Below are positions 26,003-32,357 of a DNA stretch of 32,483 bases, piece by piece. The DNA is taken from positions 1-32,483 of the forward strand of contig NZ_JACRSW010000029.1 of assembly GCF_014384965.1 (NCBI RefSeq). Direction: 5' to 3'. Numbering within the stretch: the first letter of the stretch is position 1; each line of letters starts with the position of its first letter. The stretch is from Jutongia hominis. GTDB taxonomy: Bacteria > Bacillota > Clostridia > Lachnospirales > Lachnospiraceae. Under the pieces are notes generated by a model, which was not told the DNA's origin, searched no databases, and saw only the letters and a list, made by a program, of their open reading frames with translations. The position numbers and the translations under genes are program-made.

Positions 26003-27100
26003 TTAATGATCTAATGCTTTATCGTATTTTCCGACCACTTTTCCAAACTGCGTATATGCAGGATTTTTCCAATGATAGCCATCTCCTGCTGCATACTGTG
26101 CTTTCAGATAACCACCGGAATCCTTTAAAAAGTCTGTATAATCCAGATAATTTGCATGAACTTTCTTTGCAAGCTTTTTCAGCTTCTTATTAAAGATCGG
26201 GATCTGCTTCATACCGGTATGCCTTGCACGTTCCGCCCTTGTTACAGGAGATACCGCACAAAGTACAATATCGGTATTCGGGCTTGCCTGTCTGATATAA
26301 TTGATCATATCTTTATATTCCGCGATCATCAGACTGGTCTTGCGATAATGGATCTCATTCATTCCAAGCATCATATAAACACGGTATGGACGCTCCGCTA
26401 CAAGCTTTTGCAAACCGGTTCTTCCATTAAAGATTCGTTTTGTATGGAACGTTACTGTATTTAATCCACGATAAGCTACTGTTTTCTTCTTTGCACTCGA
26501 ATGCATCTGTGGAAATGCCTGTCCATAACCTACTCCCTCGCAGATCGAATCTCCGGCAAATACAATCTTTCTTTTGTATGTTTTCATTTTCATCTGTCTC
26601 TTTTTAGAAGGCACGCTGTCCGATGGTGACAGTTTTTTCTTCTTACAAGCCTGCACATAGAAAGAATAGGCTGTATGATTCTTTAATTTCTTTACCAGCA
26701 GATGTGTATTCTTTGTCACGCCTGCAAGATGATATTTTCCATTCTTCTTTGCATAATAAACACGATAATAATTCGCTTTTTTATGTTTGTTCCATGTCAC
26801 TTTAACTACATGTGTAGAATATCGAAACAGTTTCACACCGGAAACTTTCTTCCATTTCTTCACCTTTGCTGTCGGCTGTACCGTTTCTTTTGGAGCGGAT
26901 GTCTTATTCGATTGAGTCGATGGTGACGCCTCTGTTGTAGAAGTCGGACTGCTTTCCGGCAACACAGCCACAGTATTTTGTGGCTGTTCCTGTGCCTGAA
27001 CCTTGGTCTGATCATTTCCGCTTCCTATGCCAAGGCTGCTAATAAGAATCGAAGCAGCTATTCCTACGCTCCATATATGATGTATCTTTCTGTTTTTCAT
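26003..27100 (-). CDS. Secreted SGNH/GDSL hydrolase with fibronectin type III-like domain
   Basis: A 365-residue exported esterase-type protein. Order: signal peptide (1-36), Ser/Thr/Pro linker (45-78), one FN3-like domain (84-165; VKLFRYSTHVVKVTWNK), and the SGNH domain (178-365) with GDS at 183-185 (S185), GMNE (N248) and the closing DGYHW (D340, H343). It could remove or transfer O-acetyl groups on a surface glycan. The start at 27100 follows GGAGG by five bases; a GTG at 27127 lies upstream. It is the first gene of the acylation cassette, directly downstream of the 93-bp repeat array. Confidence 0.88.
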   Translation of the reverse strand: MKNRKIHHIWSVGIAASILISSLGIGSGNDQTKVQAQEQPQNTVAVLPESSPTSTTEASPSTQSNKTSAPKETVQPTAKVKKWKKVSGVKLFRYSTHVVKVTWNKHKKANYYRVYYAKKNGKYHLAGVTKNTHLLVKKLKNHTAYSFYVQACKKKKLSPSDSVPSKKRQMKMKTYKRKIVFAGDSICEGVGYGQAFPQMHSSAKKKTVAYRGLNTVTFHTKRIFNGRTGLQKLVAERPYRVYMMLGMNEIHYRKTSLMIAEYKDMINYIRQASPNTDIVLCAVSPVTRAERARHTGMKQIPIFNKKLKKLAKKVHANYLDYTDFLKDSGGYLKAQYAAGDGYHWKNPAYTQFGKVVGKYDKALDH

Positions 27101-27203
27101 ATTATCCTCCATTTTCTCGTCGTACACTCTGTAAAAATATTACTGTATATCAAAAATCCATCTCGAAATCTTTCGTTCAAAAGATTCCAAGAGTACATTA
27201 ACG

Positions 27204-27596
27204 TGCATTTTCCTATTCCGTAAATAAGTGCAAAGCCAGCGCTTTGCACTCCAAGAATTGCTAAAGCAATTCTTGTTGATGCACCGCTACCGTACATGCA
27301 TTTTCCTATTCCGTAAATAAGTGCAAAGCCAGCGCTTTGCACTCCAAGAATTGCTAAAGCAATTCTTGTTGATGCACCGCTACCGTACATGCATTTTCCT
27401 ATTCCGTAAATAAGTGCAAAGCCAGCGCTTTGCACTCCAAGAATTGCTAAAGCAATTCTTGTTGATGCACCGCTACCGTACATGCATTTTCCTATTCCGT
27501 AAATAAGTGCAAAGCCAGCGCTTTGCACTCCAAGAATTGCTAAAGCAATTCTTGTTGATGCACCGCTACCGTACATGCATTTTCCTATTCCGTAAA
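27204..27596 (-). repeat. Tandem array: four 93-bp units plus a 21-bp partial unit
   Basis: Units begin at 27204, 27297, 27390 and 27483 and appear identical; a partial fifth runs 27576-27596. Each unit holds two adjacent perfect hairpins: GTGCAAAGC-CAGC-GCTTTGCAC (9-bp stem) and AAGAATTGCT-AA-AGCAATTCTT (10-bp stem). Because 93 is a multiple of three, the minus strand stays open and reads as a 31-residue repeat (MYGSGASTRIALAILG and on). The array lies in the leader of the acylation cassette. It may be a transcribed structured RNA, an attenuator or an intergenic repeat family. Coding is doubted. Confidence 0.92.
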
Positions 27597-27625
27597 AAAG
27601 CAGATCCTACCGACAGGATACTGCT
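27594..27625 (-). terminator. Terminator of the second transglutaminase-like gene
   Basis: On the minus strand AGCAG..TCCT (27599-27608 region) pairs with AGGA..CTGCT (27615-27625), followed by six T (27599-27594). It lies about 210 bp past the stop at 27838 and directly before the repeat array. Confidence 0.7.
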
Positions 27626-27762
27626 TACTATCTATGTAAAACAGTATATCGGTATCAAAATGCATTGTCAATGTGCTTTTCTGCGTTCTAACTCTTGCAA
27701 AAATCCCATTTTGCCGTTGTTTTTATTATTATGATATTGTCATTCGTGCGCACGCATACCAT

Positions 27763-27802
27763 GTGCGTACTGTGTATTATTTGTGCGTACTGTATATTGT
27801 TC
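27763..27802. repeat. Two 20-bp direct repeats
   Basis: GTGCGTACTGTGTATTATTT (27763-27782) is followed by a near copy GTGCGTACTGTATATTGTTC (27783-27802), with a related GTGCGCACGCAT just before. No other feature is seen in the 27626-27837 spacer. Confidence 0.5.
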
Positions 27803-27837
27803 TATCACGATCTTTATCGTTTGGTTTCCTATCCGTT

Positions 27838-29076
27838 CTACAGATACATATCCTCATACAGTTTCTTTATACTCTCCGGGGCATCCAGCCATTCGTTACC
27901 ATCATCATCGAAAAAGCGGATGACACCGCCACCGTTATGTGGATGATACACGATTCCTCCACCTGGTGGGGAAACACCTAAGACTGCCCGGTTTGAAACT
28001 GTTCTATACGGATTCCAGGCGGAATGACTTAGCTTTCCTGTACAGCCGGGGCATTTAATAGTTGCAGCCAAAGCAGGGGTATCTGCCACACGCTCTTTCC
28101 AGTTCTTTGCACGCTTCAGATAATGCAATGCTGTACGGGATGGTGTACGCAAAATAGCAGCAAAACCTTTTAATGTGCCATAATCCTCCTTCTTTAAATA
28201 TTTGTCACTTTTCAGATCATATCCACACGAAGTTGTAAAAACACTCTGCCAGTATTTTGTTCCATCCTTGTCCGTTACTTTTGCAATACACCACGCATGA
28301 TTCAAGTCTGTATTGGAAATAGACTTAACATTTAATCCAACTGCCTTGCCGATATCCATTCCCATATAAGCTCCATCGCTGCATACTCCCTTAAAAGTTC
28401 CGTTATACAACTGCTTAAACTGGTTATTTTCTTTACGGTGATGACAATAGTACCACTTATATTTTTTCGTTCCATTGTAATGCATACGTCCCCGGCAATA
28501 TGCCTCCAGCACCAATGCTCTTTTCTGGGAAGTGGTAAATGTTTTCAGGATTTCATCAATGGTAAATGTCTCTGATACCTTTAATTCCTTTCCGTTGGCA
28601 TCTTCATAATCCCGATGCACACGGAATTCGTATTTTAATTTAGAATTCCGCTTGATCAGTTTTTTCTCCCACTGTGCCAGTGCTGTGCGAAGTCCCTTGT
28701 CCGGATTGGCAAGCATTGGCTTTAATTCTGCCTTGATCTTATTCAGATAATTTACTTCTGTCTTGAGATTGATCTTCTGCGTTTTGCCATTTTGAAAATA
28801 AACTTGAACTGCCTGTGTCGTATTACAATCGGTGTCCGATATCTTAATACGATATTTCCCTGATAGGATCTTGATCGCAAATGCCTTATTCGTGCTTACT
28901 TTCTTTACCTTTTTAATCTTGTTGCTAAATGCATATGTCTTTGACTTGTCCTCTACAACTTTGATCGTTTTCGTTGCATATGCTTTTGCCGCTGCCGGTA
29001 CTCCGATCCATGTTACAAACAGTAGAATTGCTATCCCCCAAAAAAACGGTTGCAAAAATTTTTTTCTTATCTCCAT
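27838..29076 (-). CDS. Secreted transglutaminase-like protein 2
   Basis: A 412-residue exported paralogue of the 21319 gene. The signal peptide is at 1-33. The N-terminal domain shares QAVQVYFQNGKTQ and NYLNKIKAELKPMLANPD with its paralogue. The transglutaminase-like core has C232 in FKGVCSDGA and H260 in NHAWCIAK. The Asp-containing segment is again replaced (VFTTSCGYDL). The C-terminus has a CPGC pair and ends with HNGGGVIRFFDDDGNEW. RBS AAAGGAG precedes the ATG. An ECF-type promoter 20-55 bp upstream matches the one before the sigma-factor gene, so it is a likely target of that sigma factor. Confidence 0.83.
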   Translation of the reverse strand: MEIRKKFLQPFFWGIAILLFVTWIGVPAAAKAYATKTIKVVEDKSKTYAFSNKIKKVKKVSTNKAFAIKILSGKYRIKISDTDCNTTQAVQVYFQNGKTQKINLKTEVNYLNKIKAELKPMLANPDKGLRTALAQWEKKLIKRNSKLKYEFRVHRDYEDANGKELKVSETFTIDEILKTFTTSQKRALVLEAYCRGRMHYNGTKKYKWYYCHHRKENNQFKQLYNGTFKGVCSDGAYMGMDIGKAVGLNVKSISNTDLNHAWCIAKVTDKDGTKYWQSVFTTSCGYDLKSDKYLKKEDYGTLKGFAAILRTPSRTALHYLKRAKNWKERVADTPALAATIKCPGCTGKLSHSAWNPYRTVSNRAVLGVSPPGGGIVYHPHNGGGVIRFFDDDGNEWLDAPESIKKLYEDMYL

Positions 29077-29099
29077 AAGTCATCTCTCCTTTCTTTTAC

Positions 29100-29131
29100 T
29101 TATATGACAAGTCAAGTTGCAAAAAAGTTTT
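29100..29131 (-). promoter_or_regulatory. ECF-type promoter of transglutaminase-like protein 2
   Basis: On the minus strand TAAAACTTTTT, 12 bases, TGTCATATA. The same words with the same spacing precede the sigma-factor gene (31349-31381). The AAACTTTT -35 and GTCATA -10 resemble ECF-group promoters. Confidence 0.75.
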
Positions 29132-29157
29132 AAAAAAATCAATTTTTTTGATTTTTC

Positions 29158-29177
29158 ATACTCAATGCATTGAGTAT
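29158..29177. promoter_or_regulatory. Operator 1: perfect 20-bp palindrome
   Basis: ATACTCAATGCATTGAGTAT is exactly self-complementary. It lies between the divergent starts of transglutaminase-like protein 2 and the XRE gene, upstream of the ECF-type promoter. It is one of four related sites. Confidence 0.7.
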
Positions 29178-29266
29178 ATAGAATATTAAGATTACCGTCA
29201 AGATTACACTCCCTGCCATTACGCAGCTTAATACATATTTTCTGTTTTCAGAATAAAAATAATAAT

Positions 29267-29304
29267 ATACTCAATCTATTAAGCATGCTCAAAGTATTAA
29301 ATAT
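29267..29304. promoter_or_regulatory. Operators 2 and 3 in the XRE gene promoter
   Basis: ATACTCAATCTATTAAGCAT (29267-29286) and ATGCTCAAAGTATTAAATAT (29285-29304) are degenerate copies of the palindrome at 29158, overlapping by two bases. They lie 40-75 bp before the XRE start, suggesting autoregulation. Confidence 0.62.
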
Positions 29305-29342
29305 GTTATGGTCATCATATAAAAAGGAGTGCGCATGATCTT

Positions 29343-29546
29343 ATGATTTCTTATAAACCGTTTTTTGAAACTTTGGCGAAAAAAAATATTTCAGAATATG
29401 AATTGATCTTTAAGCAGGGGATTTCAGCCAATACTATCCACCGTATCAAAAAAGGAGAAGCCATCACGACAAAAACTCTGGATACCCTCTGTTTTATTTT
29501 AGATTGTTCCGTTTCGGAAATTCTTGAACACGACAAGACCAAATGA
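29343..29546 (+). CDS. Small XRE/Cro-type transcriptional regulator
   Basis: A 67-residue single-domain helix-turn-helix protein. Helices 2-3 are in SEYELIFKQGISANTIHRIKKGEAITTKTLDTLCFILDCSVSEIL, the standard Cro/CI pattern. It presumably binds the ATACTCAATnnATTGAGTAT sites nearby and at the right end. The strong AAGGAG at 29323-29330 is spaced for an ATG at 29335, which opens a three-codon frame whose TGA overlaps this gene's ATG (ATGA), so start may depend on reinitiation. It is divergent from transglutaminase-like protein 2 and convergent with the sigma operon. Confidence 0.85.
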   Translation: MISYKPFFETLAKKNISEYELIFKQGISANTIHRIKKGEAITTKTLDTLCFILDCSVSEILEHDKTK

Positions 29547-29548
29547 AA

Positions 29549-29585
29549 AGTATAGGAGCAGGATATCATGTCCTGCTCCTGTACT
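29549..29585. terminator. Bidirectional terminator between the XRE gene and the sigma operon
   Basis: AGGAGCAGGA (29554-29563) pairs with TCCTGCTCCT (29571-29580), extended by weaker outer pairs, with short T runs on both sides. Confidence 0.82.
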
Positions 29586-29586
29586 T

Positions 29587-29787
29587 TCATTGATAAGAAG
29601 AAAATTTCTCTTGCTTTAGGGTTGCAATCTTCTTTTCAAAGAAAACAACCAGATCTTTTCTTTCCTGTATGACAAATTCTTCCGCCATACACAAAAGTTC
29701 TTCTTTGTGTTCCTGAAAAAATCCATCCGGCAGATTGCCAAGTGTCTCCATGATCCCGGTCATGCGTGCCAGTTCCATTGCATTCAT
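29587..29787 (-). CDS. Small hypothetical protein in the sigma-factor operon
   Basis: A 66-residue mainly helical, soluble protein (MNAMELARMTGIMETLGNLP and on) of unknown family. The start at 29787 follows AGAGGTGG, which itself lies just after the TAA of the sigma gene (29798-29800). Tight placement suggests a role connected with the sigma factor, possibly as a regulator, but nothing in the sequence proves it. Confidence 0.7.
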   Translation of the reverse strand: MNAMELARMTGIMETLGNLPDGFFQEHKEELLCMAEEFVIQERKDLVVFFEKKIATLKQEKFSSYQ

Positions 29788-29797
29788 GACCACCTCT

Positions 29798-31330
29798 TTA
29801 TTTCTGCTTGTACTTTTCATAGGCTTCTTCCAATCCGGACAAATCCTTGCGGCTCTTCATTTCCGGCAATGCTTTCATGCCTTTTGGCCAGTATTTTCTG
29901 TGATCCACTTCAGAACCGGCAGCACATTTGTATGCTTTCTCTTTGCACTTCATCTTTCCATTTATAATGGTGTAGTTATATAAATGACCATCATACATAG
30001 CTCCTGTATCACCATAATAGTCATCACCGGTTTCTACAATTACACCCGGCTTTCCGGGACGGTAATATAACCCGTTTTGAACAGAAATGCCTGCCAATTC
30101 ATCTAACAGGTACACCCCTTTTTCTTCGGAATACGAATAGAACCGATACATTTCATCATATCTGGAATCACCATAATGCAAATAAATGATCAATTCAGGA
30201 ATATTATCTTCATTCATGTCATGCAGCAGATAGTCATAATCCGTAATATGTACCTTTTGCCCTTCGTTCCACATGTCGTCCATCGTAATCTGTCTGCTCA
30301 GGAATTTTTTATAAGCTTTCTTCCACTTATCAGCCAAAGGTACCGGTGTGGCTGTAGGTTCCGGTGTCTTTGTCGGCTCTACAGTAGCCGTTGGCGTGGC
30401 AGTCGCTTCCCTTTGCTGTGTCGGTACTATTGTCGCTTTGTCAGGACTTGTCTGTCCCAGAACAACGCCCACAATCCCAAGTCCAATACCGCCTATCACA
30501 GCCACTCCTGCTGCTGCCATGGTAATTTTACCGGCCATTGAATTCAGGAATTTCTTACCGGCTGAAGCAGTTTCCATACTTTCTGCTGCTTTTGGCAGAT
30601 TTTGCAATCGCTCTAAAACCGTATTGATCGGTGGGATCACCAGTCTGCCACTCGCAAGAAATGCATTTTCCTCGCTTTCTAATAAGAACAAAAGCAAAGG
30701 CAATGGTGCCATACTGTAGAGTTTGTAACCCCGTTTTTGCAATTCTTCGGACTGCTTTTTAATCCCTTTTCTTCCGTAATTCAATCTGGACTTAACCGTA
30801 TTTTCGGAACACTCCATAGCTTGGGCAATTTCCCGGATACTGGCACCCTCCAGATGAAACATCAAAATACACATCCTCTGATCTTCCGGCAGCGCATCGA
30901 TCATAGTCCGCACCATTTCCTGTGTTTCCTTCTCTGTGTATGCTATTTCCGGCTGTCTGCTTACATCGGTGTCCTCCCATTGCATTTCCATGGTCTCTCC
31001 TTCATCATTGACACCATCCAAATCTGAAAAAAATACCATTTTCTTTTTTTGCAAAGCATTTTTCGCTGTGTTGGCAACAATCATGCCCAGCCAGCCGGGA
31101 AATTTATCGGGTTCCTTTAACGTATCCAATTTTGAAAATGCCTGCACATATGCATCTTGCAAAACATCCTGTGCATCCGAATCGTTTCCCATATACTTTT
31201 TTGCTATGAAAAACTTTTTCTGGTAGGTACTCTGGTACAAAAAATTATACCCTTCCTGCCTGCCGGCAAGTGCCTGTGAAACCGCCAGAACGTAATCCGG
31301 ATTGTTTCCTATTTGTTCATTGCTATACAT
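29798..31330 (-). CDS. Membrane-tethered ECF-type sigma factor with exported C-terminal domain
   Basis: A 510-residue fusion. Residues 25-95 are sigma region 2 (AQDVLQDAYVQAFSKLDTLKEPDKFPGWL). Residues 135-192 are region 4 (LPEDQRMCILMFHLEGASIREIAQAM, then ENTVKSRLNYGRKGIKK). A linker leads to one transmembrane helix at 269-292 (ITMAAAGVAVIGGIGLGIVG), then a Thr/Pro-rich spacer (303-332) and an outside domain of about 175 residues containing HDMNEDNIPELIIY (369-383), a calcium-loop-like motif common in clostridial exported proteins. No separate anti-sigma gene is seen; the fused tail may take that role. RBS GGAGG precedes the ATG, and an autoregulatory-looking promoter lies upstream. Confidence 0.88.
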   Translation of the reverse strand: MYSNEQIGNNPDYVLAVSQALAGRQEGYNFLYQSTYQKKFFIAKKYMGNDSDAQDVLQDAYVQAFSKLDTLKEPDKFPGWLGMIVANTAKNALQKKKMVFFSDLDGVNDEGETMEMQWEDTDVSRQPEIAYTEKETQEMVRTMIDALPEDQRMCILMFHLEGASIREIAQAMECSENTVKSRLNYGRKGIKKQSEELQKRGYKLYSMAPLPLLLFLLESEENAFLASGRLVIPPINTVLERLQNLPKAAESMETASAGKKFLNSMAGKITMAAAGVAVIGGIGLGIVGVVLGQTSPDKATIVPTQQREATATPTATVEPTKTPEPTATPVPLADKWKKAYKKFLSRQITMDDMWNEGQKVHITDYDYLLHDMNEDNIPELIIYLHYGDSRYDEMYRFYSYSEEKGVYLLDELAGISVQNGLYYRPGKPGVIVETGDDYYGDTGAMYDGHLYNYTIINGKMKCKEKAYKCAAGSEVDHRKYWPKGMKALPEMKSRKDLSGLEEAYEKYKQK

Positions 31331-31348
31331 ATCTTTTCCTCCTTTTAC

Positions 31349-31381
31349 CTATATGACAAGTGCCACGATCAAAAAGTTTTA
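31349..31381 (-). promoter_or_regulatory. ECF-type promoter of the sigma-factor gene
   Basis: On the minus strand TAAAACTTTTT (31381-31371), 12 bases, TGTCATATA (31358-31350). It is the same motif and spacing as before transglutaminase-like protein 2. It lies about 20 bp before the sigma start. Confidence 0.75.
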
Positions 31382-31465
31382 TATTTTCTAAATTTTTTTC
31401 AAAAAAACTAAGATATGGCTATTGTATCATACTTATCCTTTGTAATCAGAGGAGTTTCTATCTTA

Positions 31466-32176
31466 TCAGCCAACCACTTCCGCTCTTACACTGCGGACTC
31501 TTTTGGTCTTTGTATTTTTAAAATCCGCTGTAATAAAAGTAAAGATTCCTTTTTTCAACCGGATCGTTGAATTATTTTTAATCTTTTTGCCACCAGTATA
31601 TCCCAAACGAACCAGTTTCCATCCTTTTTTCGGTTTTACGCTGATTTTTACTTTTGTACCCAGATTGTGTTTCCAAAAGAATGGATGCTTTTTGAATTTA
31701 GAAGCATAATTTTTGCCATTAAAGGAAAATGATGCACATGGATTCCGGTATTTCCATAGTGTGATCTTGGTTGTAAAATGTTTGGTACTTTGTGTGCCAT
31801 CTTTTTCTTTCCATGTCAGATCATAAGAAAGAGTCGTAGTTCCTGCGTTCTTTCTGGTAAAATGAATATCCACTTTGTCCTGAATCTTTGCCTTTACAAT
31901 CTTTGGATTAGAAGATTTCAGGTTGATGATCTTAGCTCCCTTCGGGGTGTGGCTTCCATACAGATACAGATCTTCGTCATCTCCGATTCCCTCATCGCAG
32001 CTCCATACACAACGGGAAGTCGGGTAAGTGATCTTGTCCTGATTTACCGTTGTTTTGACCGTCTGGTCTGCCACCTCTTCTGCTTTAACATTCTGAGGGA
32101 CGAACAGCATAGTGCAAAGAAGCAACACACTGATCCCCCTTTTTCCGATTTGACGCATTTCTCGTTTTGTTTTCAT
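31466..32176 (-). CDS. Secreted protein of unknown function near the right end
   Basis: A 236-residue exported protein with a signal peptide at 1-32 (ISVLLLCTMLFVPQNVKAEE). The middle (INLKSSNPKIVKAK, then NAGTTTLSYDLTWK) looks like a bacterial Ig-like (Big2-type) domain. The C-terminal 90 residues are lysine-rich and beta-patterned. The catalytic role, if any, is unknown. RBS GGAGAAGAAT precedes the ATG. Its promoter region contains operator 4, so it is probably controlled by the XRE regulator. Confidence 0.8.
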   Translation of the reverse strand: MKTKREMRQIGKRGISVLLLCTMLFVPQNVKAEEVADQTVKTTVNQDKITYPTSRCVWSCDEGIGDDEDLYLYGSHTPKGAKIINLKSSNPKIVKAKIQDKVDIHFTRKNAGTTTLSYDLTWKEKDGTQSTKHFTTKITLWKYRNPCASFSFNGKNYASKFKKHPFFWKHNLGTKVKISVKPKKGWKLVRLGYTGGKKIKNNSTIRLKKGIFTFITADFKNTKTKRVRSVRAEVVG

Positions 32177-32223
32177 ATTCTTCTCCTTCCTTGCTATTGT
32201 TTTAGCATTCCTTTTATTTTTGC

Positions 32224-32243
32224 ATGCTCAATATATTGAGTAT
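32224..32243. promoter_or_regulatory. Operator 4 upstream of the right-end secreted gene
   Basis: ATGCTCAATATATTGAGTAT is a palindrome with one mismatch pair. On the minus strand the sequence around it (AATATACTCAAT.TATT.AGCATGC) matches 29264-29288 on the plus strand at all but two positions, so two separate promoters share one extended site. Confidence 0.7.
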
Positions 32244-32292
32244 ATTCTTTCTGACATAAAAAGTCAATAAATGTCTGTTCTTTTCGCAAGGC

Positions 32293-32314
32293 ACTTTTGT
32301 CGGACTTTTGTCGG
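32293..32314 (+). repeat. Tandem 11-bp repeat near attR
   Basis: ACTTTTGTCGG is repeated exactly head-to-tail (32293-32303, 32304-32314), ending 18 bp before the attP arm. It may be an accessory binding site for the recombination machinery. Confidence 0.6.
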
Positions 32315-32332
32315 TTAGGATGTGGGCTGGAA

Positions 32333-32354
32333 TGGTCGCTATTGGCACCGATAT
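32333..32354 (+). repeat. Right-end arm of the attP inverted repeat
   Basis: Mirror of 17591-17612 (17 of 22 positions). Its inner part overlaps the attR core. Confidence 0.75.
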
Positions 32355-32357
32355 AGG
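32347..32357 (+). repeat. attR core of the cotJC intervening element
   Basis: ACCGATATAGG, identical to attL at 17579-17589. Element DNA lies on its left; the remainder of cotJC continues on its right. Confidence 0.88.

Larger units (their letters stand above)
17590..32357. mobile_element. 14.8-kb skin-like intervening element inserted in cotJC
   Basis: The segment is bounded by 11-bp direct repeats and splits cotJC in frame. It carries a large serine recombinase next to its left boundary and about a dozen cargo genes. Removing it by recombination between the repeats leaves one repeat copy and a continuous cotJC. There are no phage structural, replication, relaxase or type IV secretion genes, so it is not an intact prophage or conjugative element. 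Known analogues are the skin elements in sigK (Bacillus subtilis, Clostridioides difficile) and insertions in other sporulation genes, excised by serine recombinases in the mother cell. Excision here is inferred, not shown. Confidence 0.9.

Noticed and set aside
27097..27576. A 159-residue repeat protein on the minus strand
   Set aside because: The frame is open because the 93-bp unit is divisible by three, and each unit is dominated by two perfect hairpins. Its tail overlaps the leader and start of the SGNH gene. It is kept as a repeat, with coding not fully excluded.
27204..27596. CRISPR array
   Set aside because: Units are contiguous and identical with no variable spacers, and no cas genes are present.
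17590..32357. Intact prophage or conjugative element
   Set aside because: No capsid, tail, terminase, lysis, replication, relaxase or secretion genes were found among the cargo.
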